Source: Myoxocephalus aenaeus
Lineage: Eukaryota > Chordata > Actinopteri > Perciformes > Cottidae
DNA length: 64,000 nucleotides
Assembly: GCA_038501785.1 (NCBI GenBank)
Contig: JBAMJR010000001.1
Coordinates: 607,001 to 671,000, forward strand
Reading direction: 5' to 3'
Numbering within the stretch: the stretch's first letter is position 1; the number at the start of each line of letters is the position of its first letter. The notes under the pieces are model-generated. The model saw only the letters and a program-made list of their open reading frames with translations. It was not told where the DNA came from and did not search any database. Made by a program: the position numbers and the translations under genes. This document shows positions 36,898 to 49,010 of this stretch, piece after piece.

Positions 36898-39168
36898 ATC
36901 CCAAAACAAGTAATAAATTATCTGATATGCAGACACCTGTTGTGTTTATTGATAACACACAATGGAGGGATTTGTTATTTTACATTGATACATTAATAGA
37001 TGTATAGACATGTATATACCATATGGAGTATATCTCTCCAGTTCCTTTGCATATTGCATGCAAAGCTCCCAAGCCTTAGTCTAATTTGTATCAATTATAC
37101 TTGACTGTCTCACAATATCTCGTATTACACGATCATGTGTTTGCACTAAACTATAATAACATGACGCTAAATAACCCATGCGTGCATATTCATTTTAGCT
37201 AGACAGAAATACGAAGACAAATCTGCCAGATCCTGTGTGTGTGTGTGTGTGTGTGTACACACATACAGGTATCTGGTCAACGTGTGTACAAACACGTATT
37301 TAATGGTGGCAAATCAGATGTTAGCTGTAAAATTATTTTGTAAAATAAAAAAGGGCCTGTAGTTGCTGAATTATCAACATTAAGCCTTCAATAGCTTCCA
37401 ATTGCACTGATCTCTACAGATTCCCTTACATAAACATTTAGATTGCTTATAATCCTATTGTTCATTTTCAAAGTCCAAAACTTTACAGTGACCGGTTGCT
37501 CCACTGAAATGTGGAGCTCTGACTGAATTAGTATCGTCATCATCACAGTGACAGTATACAAAGATGGCTGCTGCACAGACGGTGTGTCTGTAGGCCTTTC
37601 GAGGCATTAAAAAACCAAGACACCATTCAAACAGCGTTGGCGTGCTCATCAGAAATATAGTAGAAGAAGAATAGTTTGTTTACTCGACTTCTTATACTCG
37701 CGGGACACTTTTTCGGCTGATTTATCTGAAGCAGATAAATTAAAAACAGGCTGCATCACAAAACTTTTCAAACTTGATGCAACACACTTTTAAATATTCA
37801 ATCGTATATTATGTCAATAAATATGTGTGTATATTAATTATATTGTTGAATATTGTAAGCATATATTTCCATATTTGCCACTACACGAGTGCTTATCGTT
37901 TGTTCTCCTTCGTCACAGGCGGATGTTCCCCCCGTTCAAAGTGAGGTGCACTGGTCTGGACAAAAAGGCCAAATATATTCTCCTCATGGATATTGTTGCA
38001 GCTGACGACTGTAGATACAAATTTCATAACTCCCGTTGGATGGTGGCAGGGAAGGCCGACCCCGAAATGCCAAAGAGGATGTACATTCACCCCGACAGTC
38101 CGGCTACTGGCGAACAGTGGATGTCAAAAGTCGTCAATTTTCACAAACTCAAGTTGACTAATAACATCTCCGACAAGCACGGATTTGTAAGTTCAACTAA
38201 TGTATGTCAATTTTCCTATTTTCCAACTTACCCTTTTAGTAACAAAATGTATAATTGTTTGAATTTGTAATTATGTTATATTTGAAGCAAGTCATAAGTT
38301 TCAGGAGTATTCTTTTGTGGACGATAAGACCAAAATAGCACATCTTTACAAAAAATACAACAACATTTAAAGAAAAATTGCTACATCATTATCTTGAGAT
38401 AATCTTATTTTTTTATTATCATTACAATTATTGCAAAACACAATTAAGTCTCTATGCTTGATACCCCTGCATATTTTACCAGCTTCATTTAACTGATTAA
38501 ACATTACACCATACATCATTTATATGATGATTTTTTTTTCTTTTTAAGTATTTGCAATTTTTTAAATCACAGTATTATTTTAACAATTTAATTCCTCAAA
38601 ATGATATGACTTCTGATTTCAAATAAGAGCATTTTGACAAAGTGATGTAATGTAATGTGAATGTGTTCTGTACAGCGATAATAATGCTAGAGTAACTCCA
38701 ACAGTGCGCTTTTTGTGTTGCAGACCATTCTTAACTCGATGCACAAATATCAGCCTCGATTTCACATCGTGAGGGCCAACGATATTCTCAAACTCCCGTA
38801 CAGTACCTTCAGGACTTACGTTTTCCCCGAAACGGATTTCATTGCCGTGACTGCTTATCAAAATGACAAGGTAAGCACAATTATTGCTCACAGGCGTATG
38901 GTTGTACCTGAATATTTACTCAAATGCAGCGTGTGTGTCAGCCGCGCTTCCCTCCCATGTCTTTCATGCCCTGCACCATTTTGTTGTCATGAAATATGAA
39001 AGACGTCATATCTGTTCGAGCCTGTGAGAGTGGAGTATCACAGTGGGGGTGATGTTGCGGGTATAAGTACCATATTCACCAGCCTGTGGTGGGAAGGTAA
39101 TACTTCTGAGGAATGTTACAGTTCTTCCTTTTATTTAATCACGTGGAAGGGATTTGGCATAGACCCAT

Positions 39169-39231
<63 letters not shown>

Positions 39232-42200
39232 GTGCGAGCGTGTGTGTGTGTAAAACTAAAAGGGTTGGGGGTTGAGAAAGGAGAAAAGAAGAGGGGCAAC
39301 ACTGTGCGGTTGATTGGAGAAAAAGAAAGAAAGGGGCGCATTTTGGTTGTGACAGACTGTGTGCATGGTGACATTTTATTCTCTGGGAGACATACAAATA
39401 ATGAAAATCATCTCCTCAACTCTTTGATATTGTTGGGAAACCATGGCACCCGCGCCCTCCCTCCCTCCCCCTCCTCCCGTGCGCAGTGGTAACAGTGCCG
39501 GAAGTACTGTGGTTGTAAACTTTTTCAATACACACAAAAATCAGCATGTTTCACTCATGGAAAAACGTGCCAATGTGAGAACTCGTGTGGTCTTAGTACA
39601 TGCTTCTGTACTTGCTGTATTTGCATTTTGGTTTTTATGTGTGTTTTATGTGTAAAATCTAAAATAATATCCATGTGTTGCAAACTAGCAGGGACTTGAA
39701 ATAAGCCATCACCTGCAATTGTAAAAATAAAAAATAAAAAATAAAATGAAACAAGACTTATTTAGTGAGATTACTACAAGGAAACTAAATTCCAATCGCT
39801 AATATTTACGCATATTTGTATTATTATTTTCAGATAACCCAGCTGAAAATTGACCATAATCCATTCGCTAAAGGATTCCGTGACACGGGTAATGGAAGAC
39901 GGGAAAAGAGGTAAGAAAAGTGTATTGCAGAGGAACTAAACACTTCAGATGTCTTTAGATATACACATGGAGACAGGCAGTGATCTCGGGGGATTAAGCT
40001 CGCGTCAAAGCTTCCTTATTAACCCGCAGGGAGTGTGGCTCTTCACACTTTCTAATCAAATAGCCTAATAGGATAGGGCACGATAATTCCTATAGCATAC
40101 ATATTTATAATACATATTTGTATATAAACTTGACTAGGGTTGTGTTAGATGCAGTTGCTTTCATTACTTCTTGATACTAATTATTGTGTGCAATTATACA
40201 CACAATCAGATTGTGCTCGCAATGGAATTGGGAAGAGTCACGTGACCAGATCAATAGATATATTAGCTCAGTTACCATAGCAATCGCACTGTAATGGATC
40301 TCGTACACCTCCGCATAGGTGAGTCAGTCTCACAGTCAGAAGGTGTTCGGTTTGAACACGCTCCCACACACCGCTCACCGTGCTGCTGATATGCTTTCTG
40401 ACCTGAGAGACGGAGTAACCTGGAGATACTTTGTGCACAGGAAACAGCTGGCTCTGCAATCCATGCGTTCATACGAGGAGCAGCAGAAGAAGGAGAACGG
40501 GGCTTCAGACGACTCCTCTGGAGAGCAGGCTTCCTTTAAGTGCTTCGGCCAGGCCTCGTCCCCTGCCGTGTCTACCGCGGGCCCCCCACACATGAAAGGT
40601 GAGCTGACAGAGCCCCACAAGCCGTGCAGTCACAGCTCCGATCACAAGTGCTGTGTAAAGTCGTAAAAATTCGATTGTGGCGAGTTTTTTTTTTTTTTTT
40701 TTTTTACAAGGTAATGTGTTGAAGAAGAGTCAACTTTGAGAAGTAAAACACGCTGCATTGACTGTTTTATTGAGATTAAGAGAGTGTGAATATTCTCACT
40801 AATTGATGCGACCATTATCTGTCAAGCAAGATGTTAAAAATCAGTTGGAAATCGTATTGGAAACGAGGGGAACTTTCCTATAGATGTGTAATTAAAACAA
40901 TTATAATAATACTATTTTGGGTCTATAACTTATTCCACCTGTGGGAGCCAGATACAACATGGCTGATAACGGGAGAAACAGGAAACTGATTCTTCCTCCT
41001 CCTTTGGCAGATTTCTGCGACAGCGATGAGGACAGTGACGACGAGAGCAAAGATGGACACGTCAAAGATGGTCCGGACTCCAGCAAGATTTCCACGACTA
41101 CCAAGGAGGGGAAGGAGCACGAGGCCAGCCCAGCTAAGGGGCACCACACTGACTCCAGCAGCAGAACCCGCGACAGCGGTCCCAGGACGGAGAAGAGCCA
41201 GGCGGACTCCCGGCAGAGCCCCATCACCGTCATCTCCAGCACCACGCGCTCTGGGGAAGACCTCAGGAGCCCGAGTCGGGATCAACCCAAAACGGACGAG
41301 TGCAGAGGGTCAATAAGCAAAGACAGTTTCATGCCTTTGACTGTTCAGACTGACAGCCCGCACATAGGCCACGGACACATGCCTAATTTTGGATTTCCAT
41401 CAGGCCTAACAGGACAACAGTTTTTCAATCACCTTGGGAATGCGCATCCGTTTCTCTTGCACCCCAGTCAGTTCAGCATGGGCGGCGCGTTCTCAAACAT
41501 GGCTGCGGGCATGGGGCCACTATTGGCAGCCGTGTCCGCGGGCGGGGTGAGCGCCATGGACACGACGAGCATGGCATCACCCTCGCAAAGTTTGACGGGA
41601 GCGCCAGGCCTGCCCTTTCATTTGCAGCAACATGTCTTGGCATCGCAGGTAAAACCTGTTTTCTTGGGCCTCGGCCGTTTCTGCACCTCGAGTGTAATGC
41701 ACGACTGACTGCCGTTTCAATATACCAGATATTTTAATATATTTATTGGCCTCGTCTTCATGCGTTTTTAATCACTGTGTGTGAGAGAGAGAGAACGAGA
41801 GAGTAGACGTGCGTGTGTGTTTATTTGAGTTTCACTGCCAAATGGGCTCATGTTCAAAGTGATGCAACTGCAATAGGTGACTAATCTATGAGAAACCCAC
41901 CTTTATTTTTTCTCTTGGCATTGTTGTTATTGATATCAACCAGTAAAAAACTGATTTGAAAGACAGAGAGCACATTGCATCCAGTAAGTGTTAGGCAATC
42001 CTCGTTCAATGATCTCATTAAAGCCAAGTATCAAAAAAGAGAAACATGGTACGTTAACAGACAACATTTCCTTTTATTGTCTGTGTTGTAGTTGCAACTC
42101 CTGGTGCTTGATTTCCGCAACAGACAATAGGATTACTTTTTATTTGCATACAAATTATTGAGCACCAAAGCTGTTTACATGCTGGGCGTTGAAGCTTTGC

Positions 42201-43020
42201 TGCAAAAACATTTGTGTTATGACTATAAGTGTGAAAGCCTGTGTGAATAAAGGCATTGAAAACAGACGGAGTTATAGACTAACTCAAGTTATGCCGTTCA
42301 TAAGCTGTCAGACAGCGTCATTAGCAGTGTAATAATCCAACCAGGAGGGCAGCGAAAGTAAAGCTGGTCACTTTAAATCAACATTTGTTCCACGACAGAA
42401 CATGCAGAAAAACGTTTATCATCATACATTTCCTCTGGTGTATGTTTTGTATGTATGCCTATCTGTATTTGTGTTTTGGTGGCCTACATGTTGTGCCGGT
42501 ATAGTGCCCAGAAGTATTGCATTCTCTGTCTGTAACTGCAGCCCTGGCGCTCACTCTCAGCCTCTCCGTCTCTCCACAGGGCCTCGCCATGTCTCCGTTC
42601 GGCAGCCTGTTCCCGTACCCGTACACGTACATGGCGGCTGCAGCAGCGGCCTCCTCCGCCGCCGCCGCCGCCTCCTCCGCGGTGCACCGGCACCCCTTCC
42701 TGAACGCGGTGCGGCCCCGGCTCAGGTACAGCCCGTACTCGCTCCCCATGACGGTGCCGGACAGCAGCACCTTGCTCACCACCGCGATGGCCCCCATGGC
42801 CGGCAGCGGGGCCGAGCTGAAGGGAGACGTGTCCGGCGGTGTCACCCTGGATTCCACATCGGAGGTGACCAGCCACTCGTCCGCCATGTCCTCCGGCTCT
42901 GTTCCCTTGTCCCCAAAAACTTGCACGGAGAAAGACGCCGCCAGCGAGCTGCAGAGCATCCAGCGGCTGGTCAGCGGGCTCGACTCGAATCAGGACAGGC
43001 CACGGAGCGGGTCCCCTTAG
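36423..43020 (+). CDS. tbx3: T-box transcription factor Tbx3 (complete, 7 coding exons)
   Basis: The coding sequence joins 36423-36811, 37919-38186, 38724-38870, 39834-39910, 40441-40598, 41011-41648 and 42580-43020. All introns are GT-AG and the total is 2,118 nt (705 residues), close to the roughly 720-740 of human TBX3. The T-box DNA-binding domain spans about residues 104-294, from DDPKVHLEAKELW to GNGRREKR, and carries the family blocks KVHLEAKELW, GRRMFPPFKV, NSRWMVAGKAD, FIAVTAYQND and NPFAKGFRD. The basic RREKRKQ stretch at its end fits a nuclear localisation signal. The C-terminal half is acidic, Ser-rich and then Ala-rich, as in the repression region of Tbx2/3. Tbx3 rather than Tbx2 is supported by the N-terminus (MRDPVI, then KPIMDQL) and the C-terminus (SIQRLVSGL, ending in DRPRSGSP). 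Known role: nuclear repressor binding T-box half-sites near TCACACCT, in limb/fin, heart and eye development. Whether this is the a or b teleost duplicate cannot be decided here. Confidence 0.96.
36812..37918 (+). other. tbx3 intron 1 (1,107 bp)
   Basis: GT-AG intron. It holds a (TG)n tract of about 32 units starting 18 bp after the donor (36830-36895) and a second short (TG)n at 37234-37256. The rest is AT-rich, with no other gene seen. Confidence 0.9.
36830..36895 (+). repeat. (TG)n microsatellite inside tbx3 intron 1
   Basis: Pure run of about 33 units beginning 18 bp after the exon 1 donor, so the pre-mRNA carries a long (UG)n next to a splice site. Confidence 0.97.
37919..38186 (+). CDS. 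tbx3: tbx3 coding exon 2 (T-box)
   Basis: 268 nt, residues 130-219, from RRMFPPFKV to NNISDKHGF. The acceptor is cgtcacag before 37919 and the donor gtaagt starts at 38187. It contains YILLMDIVAADDCRYKF and HNSRWMVAGKADPEMP, typical Tbx2/3 T-box core. It ends on a codon boundary, where mammalian TBX3 can insert the alternative exon 2a. I could not identify an exon 2a in the following intron. Confidence 0.97.
38187..38723 (+). other. tbx3 intron 2 (537 bp)
   Basis: AT-rich GT-AG intron. This is where mammals carry alternative exon 2a. I see no 60-nt in-frame segment with good splice sites. Confidence 0.9.
38724..38870 (+). CDS. tbx3: tbx3 coding exon 3 (T-box)
   Basis: 147 nt, residues 220-268, in phase at both ends. 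It reads from TILNSMHKYQPRFHIV to FIAVTAYQNDK. The acceptor is tgttgcag and the donor gtaagc starts at 38871. PETDFIAVTAYQ is the best-conserved T-box signature near the DNA contact surface. Confidence 0.97.
38871..39833 (+). other. tbx3 intron 3 (963 bp)
   Basis: GT-AG intron containing a pure (TC)n tract at 39171-39229. Nothing else recognisable. Confidence 0.9.
39171..39229 (+). repeat. (TC)n microsatellite inside tbx3 intron 3
   Basis: Pure run of about 29 units. Confidence 0.97.
39834..39910 (+). CDS. tbx3: tbx3 coding exon 4 (end of T-box)
   Basis: 77 nt, residue 269 to the first two bases of codon 294. It encodes ITQLKIDHNPFAKGFRDTG and NGRREK. The acceptor is attttcag and the donor gtaaga starts at 39911. 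This helix-rich end of the T-box inserts into the DNA groove in known T-box structures, and the basic RREKR begins the likely nuclear localisation signal. Confidence 0.96.
39911..40440 (+). other. tbx3 intron 4 (530 bp)
   Basis: GT-AG intron of unique sequence. No repeat or nested gene seen. Confidence 0.9.
40441..40598 (+). CDS. tbx3: tbx3 coding exon 5
   Basis: 158 nt. It completes Arg294, encodes KQLALQSMRSYEEQQKKENG and a Ser/Glu-rich linker (DDSSGEQASFKCFGQASSP), and ends at HMK plus one base. The acceptor is ttgtgcacag and the donor gtgagc starts at 40599. Reading on without splicing gives a stop within 25 codons, so retention of intron 5 would truncate the protein after the T-box. Confidence 0.94.
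40599..41010 (+). other. tbx3 intron 5 (412 bp)
   Basis: GT-AG intron with a 21-base T run at about 40685-40705 and a pyrimidine-rich end (ttcctcctcctttggcag). Confidence 0.9.
41011..41648 (+). CDS. tbx3: tbx3 coding exon 6
   Basis: 638 nt, the largest coding exon, residues 347-559 plus the completion of Asp347. It begins with an acidic stretch (FCDSDEDSDDESKDG), continues through Ser/Thr-rich low-complexity sequence, then the Tbx3-conserved segments LTVQTD, LTGQQFFN, HPFLLHPSQFSMGGAF, MGPLLAAVS and LPFHLQQHVLASQ. The acceptor is tttggcag and the donor gtaaaa starts at 41649. Confidence 0.94.
41649..42579 (+). other. tbx3 intron 6 (931 bp)
   Basis: GT-AG intron of unique sequence with a short GA/TG-rich patch near 41,780-41,820. 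The acceptor lies in a strong pyrimidine tract. Confidence 0.9.
42580..43020 (+). CDS. tbx3: tbx3 coding exon 7 (C-terminus and stop)
   Basis: 441 nt, residues 560-705 and TAG at 43018-43020. It starts GLAMSPFGSLFPYPYTYM and runs into an Ala/Ser tract of about 18 residues, encoded partly by a pure GCC run near 42,657-42,671. VHRHPFLNAVRPRLRYSPY follows, and it ends with ELQSIQRLVSGL and DRPRSGSP. The acceptor is tctccacag. This part corresponds to the Tbx3 repression region. The exon is CpG-rich and shows long antisense open frames that are shadows. Confidence 0.95.
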   Translation, partial: GLAMSPFGSLFPYPYTYMAAAAAASSAAAAASSAVHRHPFLNAVRPRLRYSPYSLPMTVPDSSTLLTTAMAPMAGSGAELKGDVSGGVTLDSTSEVTSHSSAMSSGSVPLSPKTCTEKDAASELQSIQRLVSGLDSNQDRPRSGSP

Positions 43021-43847
43021 GGTCCTTCTTCTTTTTTTTGTTGTTGTCTTTTTTTTTTTTAAACACACCACCTGCTTCTCGTCTCATTGTTGTCATGAAA
43101 AGTGAAAAAAAAAGCGTTGACGGTGATGAAGACATTAACAGACACCCCTCGTAGATTCGTGCAGGTTTTAAAAAACAAAAAGTAAAAAAAAATCACGAAC
43201 TGTTGGACGTTTTAGTTTCTGAAATGCACTTTGGTTAACACGCATCTGATATGTATATTTTTTTTCTTCTTTTTTTTCTTTCGTTTTGTTAAATTAAATA
43301 ACACTTTTATCCTGTCAATTGAATACCGTACAAGTATTGAAACTGAAAAGTTGGCATGGGTGTGACTTGCAGATTTAGGAGAAGTTGCTGCTGTGTCCTG
43401 TCTCTTAACTTTATTGTACACGAGGAGAAATGTGTTTTGATATGCACTCTGAATTGATTACTTATTTGAATTCACTACCGTTTAACCTACCTTATAAAGA
43501 CTGCTGTATTTTGTTGTACACTTAATTAATCGATTGGCCAAATATTGCATGCCCCCTAAATCCCCAAATGAATGTTATTTTAACACTAAACATTGAAAGG
43601 AAAGTATGAAAAATATTCTGTTTTGAATATAATTAACACTACAATTAACACACTCCCTTTGCTCATTTTTTTGTTTTCTTGATTGGATTATCAATTTTAA
43701 TACAATATATTTTTCTTCACGCCTTTTTAAAAATCAGAACTGGCCTATTGACATGACTGGTGCTCCATGATAAGCTATGGCTCAAGCATGCGGAATTTAG
43801 CCCAAATGTCCAACAGGCAAAGGGAAGCAGAAATTGAAATATAAAAA

Positions 43848-43853
43848 AATAAA
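43848..43853 (+). terminator. tbx3: Alternative polyadenylation signal AATAAA
   Basis: Canonical AATAAA about 570 bp before the main signal. The downstream element is less clear, so this is a possible short-3'-UTR form only. Confidence 0.3.
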
Positions 43854-44417
43854 GGTAGTATTGATTAAAAAGGTGTACATAGGGATATATAAAATATTTA
43901 TGTAATTATTTCATATTGTTATTGCGTGTAAATACAACGGAGTAGTTTGTTTCTAGGGATCTGTTCTTAATTTATTGTCGATATACCTGTGTAAAGATAG
44001 TTTGTGGGCTATTATCCCTTTGTTGCCATCTGCATTTATACCCCTCTTAAAATATGGACTTTACTCCTCCCCAAATATCCATTGAGGTAGTTATTCACAC
44101 TAATGTGCCATTGTATTTTCATTTGTTGTCCCCGTGTGTGAAGTGCTACTGTTTAAAAACGGATGAAAACGACAACGCACTGCACCAATGGCTTGGGAAA
44201 AAAAAATCTATTCTTAAAAAAAAAAAGAAAAGCGTCGTTGAAGTGTGATAAAAGTGGACAATTTTTTTTCTTCTGTTATTACAATACTTTGCGAACCTGA
44301 TCGTACAAGTGCCGCATAATCGAAAATATGAAGGTTTCTTTTGTGTTTCTCAATGGGTTATGTTGTATTAGAGTTATGTCTAGTTTACAACATCGACATC
44401 GTGTTCTTGAAAGTTTC

Positions 44418-44423
44418 AATAAA
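44418..44423 (+). terminator. tbx3: Polyadenylation signal AATAAA (probable main site)
   Basis: Canonical AATAAA followed about 20 bases later by a GT/T-rich stretch (cttttcttagtgtgtccc), the usual layout of a cleavage site near 44,440-44,447. Confidence 0.7.
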
Positions 44424-44929
44424 ATATTGAAATGCCTTTTCTTAGTGTGTCCCTCGCTTTAATTTATCTCAGATGAGAATCACATACATTTTCACCTTTG
44501 CAAATCTAAACGCAGCTCATTAAGGCGAACACTGCACGAGACATCCTCACATCTCGTAATATGTTTTCTTAAATGCTGTCACCATGTTTCTACTCGGTTT
44601 TGGGAGGCCTGCATCCTCCACTTCAGTGAACTTAATGTTCAAAAAGTCCAGATAAGAAGCAAAGAACCTCAGCTCCATGATCATACCTGGGATTCCTACC
44701 TGGGCAAGGGGCCGCGCACTATAATTTACTGGATGTTAATGGTTTCCTTGCAGGCCATTGCAGTTACAGTAATGCATCGTGGCGATTGAAAGAGATACAT
44801 TTAAAATGTAGGCCTATTTGGAATGTGTTCCTGGAAATAAATGACATTGAAAAAGCAATTTGGCCAAGGTGAGTTGTTTGGTGAATGAGGTGTATCGATA
44901 GTGTACCCCTCGTTCCCTGAATGCAACAG

Positions 44930-45260
44930 TTATGCGGATTTAAATGTCCTGTAGTGTGACGTCATGCGATGAATCTGACATGTGTGATGGGCCTGCGTCG
45001 ACGTGTTGCTGTGGGCCCGAGTGAAAGACTATGACATCCCTTGATGACCCTCTATATTGCACCTCGTGTCATCAGTGTATCAACACCATATCTGTATTTG
45101 TATATCGTCTGGTTAATGTGTAGCTCACCTGGCGCTAGTGAATGGGTGCAAACGTGACACAAGCTGTCTCAATTGGTCTGTCTTATTGCTCACCTGGCGC
45201 CCTGGAAGAGCGTATCTTCCATTTTATTGCACGGAAGGCGACAATGCGTCTGTAATCAAC
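44930..45260. promoter_or_regulatory. Candidate element 3' of tbx3 with repeated E-box
   Basis: CpG-containing unique block with two exact copies of gctcacctggcgc (45123-45135 and 45188-45200), each with a CACCTG E-box and a TCACCT core that could also be read by T-box proteins. Inference only. Confidence 0.25.
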
Positions 45261-46064
45261 CCCAAGACACGACGCCCCCAAGCGGCTATAAGCGCGCTGT
45301 GTTGACCCGCGCAGCACAACACGAAGGACGGATGAGAACTCACCGAGAGGTCACTGATAAAGACTATCAGGGTTATTGGCTATAAGTCAGACTATCTGAC
45401 CGGGTCACGCAGCTATTGCAAATTCATTTAATTAATGTGCGGTAAAAAATAAAATTAAATTAAAAGGGGCGCAATTATCTATTCCATACAACTTGAGGCT
45501 CAACAACTCGAGAGCTTTTAAACATGTAAACATAACACACATAAAATCCAGAAACATATTTGATGTAAAATGAGTATGTGGCTGGTTGACATCTCTGGGT
45601 CCAATCCGCCAGATATTAGTGTAATAAGTTAAGTTATAAGAGACAGAAACGCATTCAGTCATTCAAAACAAAAGGTATAGCCTTCGGCTTGTGTGTCCCA
45701 AACATGTTCATTTATCGTTTTATTGTGGCAACTGTCCCAACATAATACCATATGTTAAAAGGTAAACCTGAAGGCCTTTACATATCTGCACCTTCACTGT
45801 GTGTAATTGGCGTTTTGATATCAGTTATTTTGTTGAACATTTGCTGCTTCACAGTTTTGACCCTGTTCCCCCTCCAGCTGTGTCCAACTGAATATGATTC
45901 ATATAACACGCATGGTGATGGAAGAAAGTGTCTCCGGCGCCGGACTTTACTGAAGAGGCTCGATGTTTAATGTTGGCCCAACAGGTTGCTTTGACTCACA
46001 TCGCGGGTCATTAGCGCCATCTAGCGGCGCTGAGTCATGGCCGACTGGAAGAACCGTTGGGTCT

Positions 46065-46240
46065 ATTGCAAGGCAAGTTTATTTGTATAGCACATTTCAA
46101 CAACAAGGCGATTCAAAGAGCTTCACATAAAAGCATTAAAAGTATCAAAACATAATGCAGAAGAAAACAAGATTTTAAAACAATTAAGAACATTCATTAT
46201 AACGTTAAAGAGAGTCAACAAACTGAAAAGCACTGCAGTG
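46065..46240 (-). mobile_element. Interspersed repeat tail (aaggcaagtttatttgtata type)
   Basis: aaggcaagtttatttgtata followed by gcacatttcaacaacaaggc is a widespread teleost retroposon end in reverse orientation. An A-rich stretch follows. Family not assigned. Confidence 0.6.
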
Positions 46241-48769
46241 TTTCTCTTCTAAACTTCTCCGTCCATAGTGTGACCGCTTTCAGTTATTTAAAAGGAATTA
46301 CTACATTTATTTATCATGAAAATGTATCAATTCTGCTGATTTACTAAATCTATCATTTCAAAATTGTTGTGTGTAAATAAAGGGCATTTCACCCACCACT
46401 GTTTAAATGCAAGTCACCGTTTCTCCAAAAATATTCAGTGTTTTATACCAAAATAGGAAGCTGTCGTATGCATATATTCAAAGCTTTGGCTAAATCTATA
46501 AACAAATATATAGTTCAACACATGATGAAAAAAATAAAGATTGACAATATGACGCTTAAAAAAGGGGAAAAAGAAAAGAAAAGAAAAGAAGATCTATGCA
46601 ACCCTGAGAATAAACTCCAAATTATAAACACCTGTTTAAAATGTAAATCAACTTTAAAAATAGTTTACACATTTTGTAACATGCAGACAACTTGTACCGA
46701 CTTCACCCAGCCTTATAGCCAATAACCCTGATTAAGTTATTAACTCTAATCTCTGCCTTGATGGCAGGTACATGGGCTGTTAGAGAGCAGACGGGACAAT
46801 CTTCCATAAATCTATTCTGAAATAACTTGACGACACGAACAAACAGAATAGGAGTGAAGCCGACTAGTGTTCCGTGGTAAAATGTGCATCTTGTTAATAG
46901 ATGTTTTCTGCATTATCAAGTTGCATTCCACGAATGTGTTTCAACATGATCTCTGATTTGAGATGCTGCTGAGTGGATCATAAATTACATGCGGGGTCGT
47001 AGGTGTGTCTATACGTTGGAATGGGAGACGTTAGCTCTTTGCTTTTGATATGAGTTGTAGATGAGCATTTTGATTAGCTTTGCCACAAGTTGTTGGTCAT
47101 GTATCAAATCTGATATCAGATCTCTTCATTGTGTCTCTGCTTTCACGATTAATTAATTCAATTTTTAAGGTTTTAAAGACAAAGATGGTCAAATCCCGTG
47201 AAACCCTTTCAGATCAAAACCCTTAAAACATCCTGGAGACAAAAGTCTGATTTGCTTTTGAACTGCCAAGAATGTCTCGAGGTTTCTTTATTTACAGTGA
47301 CTTTCACCAGACACATACAGTCATTGTAACAATTTGAAATATTCAGTACGATGAATTTGTACCATAAACGTGTATAACTTCACCAACAGTAAACACGTAT
47401 ACATTAAAAAAGCTGGTAAACTGAAGTTAAGTGCATTCACCAAGGTTGTATTCAAAGCAGTTGAAGAGTGAGTGAACCTATAAACTGGCATAACAACAGG
47501 AACATACAGTGTAACTGCTGGCTCAAACGGTTGAGAGCCATAACAGTTTATAGCTTTTACATCTTTCCATTGTTTGATGGCAATTACAGATGGCATTATG
47601 TTTTTATATGTTATGAATACAAACTTTGTAAGTGCAGTCCGTGTGGTGTTAAGAGCAATCTGTTAGCAATGTATTGTTCTCAATATAATTCATGTTGGCC
47701 AGCAGGAAAGGACATGTTTGTAATATTCCTGCTTTTTTTTATACAAAAGTAAAGATAACCTTGCACATGTGTTTATGTGCTCATGATTGAAAGTGACTGA
47801 AAGCACATATTTGAATTTTGAAAAATGGCCGACAGAATTTGATGTGCCGTCATTTCACAGAGTATTTTAACTGGTCCCAGTGAGCCTTTACTGGGATGAT
47901 CAAACTGGTGTACTATAAACAATCAGCACAGGATGCACTGAGGGATACTTTGACTGTGCTAAGAAACATTGTCCAAAATCAGCAATCACATGCCACAGGA
48001 GGGAAAAAAGCAAATATGTCAGTTTTCCTGTGATATGATGATCACCAAAAGAGTAAGAAGAAGAAATACATAGTTGTCATTAATATGTCATCATCAATGG
48101 GTTTTCTATTTCAGAGTGCTTTGTCTGTTGGTTGAGGCTAACGTGGATTCCTTTCATTGCCACGGCTGCCCACTCTTATCTGAAGCGACAGCGCCATCTA
48201 GTGTCCAAAGAATAGTACTACAGAAACACGTTTTTTGGAGCTTGTTATTATCTGTCAACAAGGTTATAGATGATACATGGTCTGTCACTGTGTGACAGGA
48301 GCAGTGGGTGTATTGGGGCTTAATTTATCTAGTTTTTTTTCATAAGGCTACAACTTTGGAAAAACAGGATCACTTTACAAAGGAAGCTAGAGAGTTTAAA
48401 GTTCAGTTACATGTAGGGTCTCCAACATGTAACTGATAGATGCATTTTAAGAGTTGATGTTATAGAACATAATAATACAATGACTACATAACACTCCCTC
48501 ATGATTAATATATGCATGCATGCCACTCTCAATATATTCTATATTAAACAGCAACGGTTTTACTATTGTGAAAAATCTTTAAATGTAACAGATTTACTGA
48601 CAACAAATTAAGTTTACATTTCTGCTATTGTTTTGATGTCATCAAAATGTCTGTTACATCACTATTTTTGTAAGTATAAATATATACAATAAATATTATG
48701 ATTCTGATGATTATTATTGTGAGTGTTGTCAATGTCTCTGAACTTTCATGTCACTTAATTTGAAACAAT

Positions 48770-49010
48770 AGATATACTTTATTCATCCCCAGGGGGAAAT
48801 GTGTTTGTAGCAGCAGCAAACAAAGTTACAGAGTAAATAAAAAAGTATTCAGTGTTTAAAATACTCAATGTATACAATACAATAAAATAGCAGAGCAGAA
48901 CGTATTCAATTTAAGAAAATTAAATAATAAAGAAAATGCAAAAATGCAAAGTATATACAATGTATATAAAGTGAAATATAAGTATACACAGTGAAATAGA
49001 ATATAAAGAT
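48770..49010 (-). mobile_element. LINE-type 3' tail fragment (reverse orientation)
   Basis: gatatactttattcatcccc followed by agggggaaat is the reverse complement of the fish LINE tail (atttcccc...ggggatgaataaagtatatc). The same tail occurs on the + strand near 19,830. An A-rich 3' UTR remnant follows. Confidence 0.6.

Larger units (their letters stand above)
43021..44445 (+). other. tbx3: tbx3 3' UTR
   Basis: Non-coding sequence from the stop to just past the strongest polyadenylation signal. It is AT-rich with several poly-T and poly-A runs (43,050-43,062, 43,258-43,280, 44,215-44,228). The length of about 1.4 kb is an inference from the signal position. Confidence 0.7.

Noticed and set aside
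42484..43071. 195-codon minus-strand and 250-codon alternative + strand frames over tbx3 exon 7
   Set aside because: Shadows of a GC-rich, Ala/Ser-coding exon. The true frame is fixed by homology to Tbx3.
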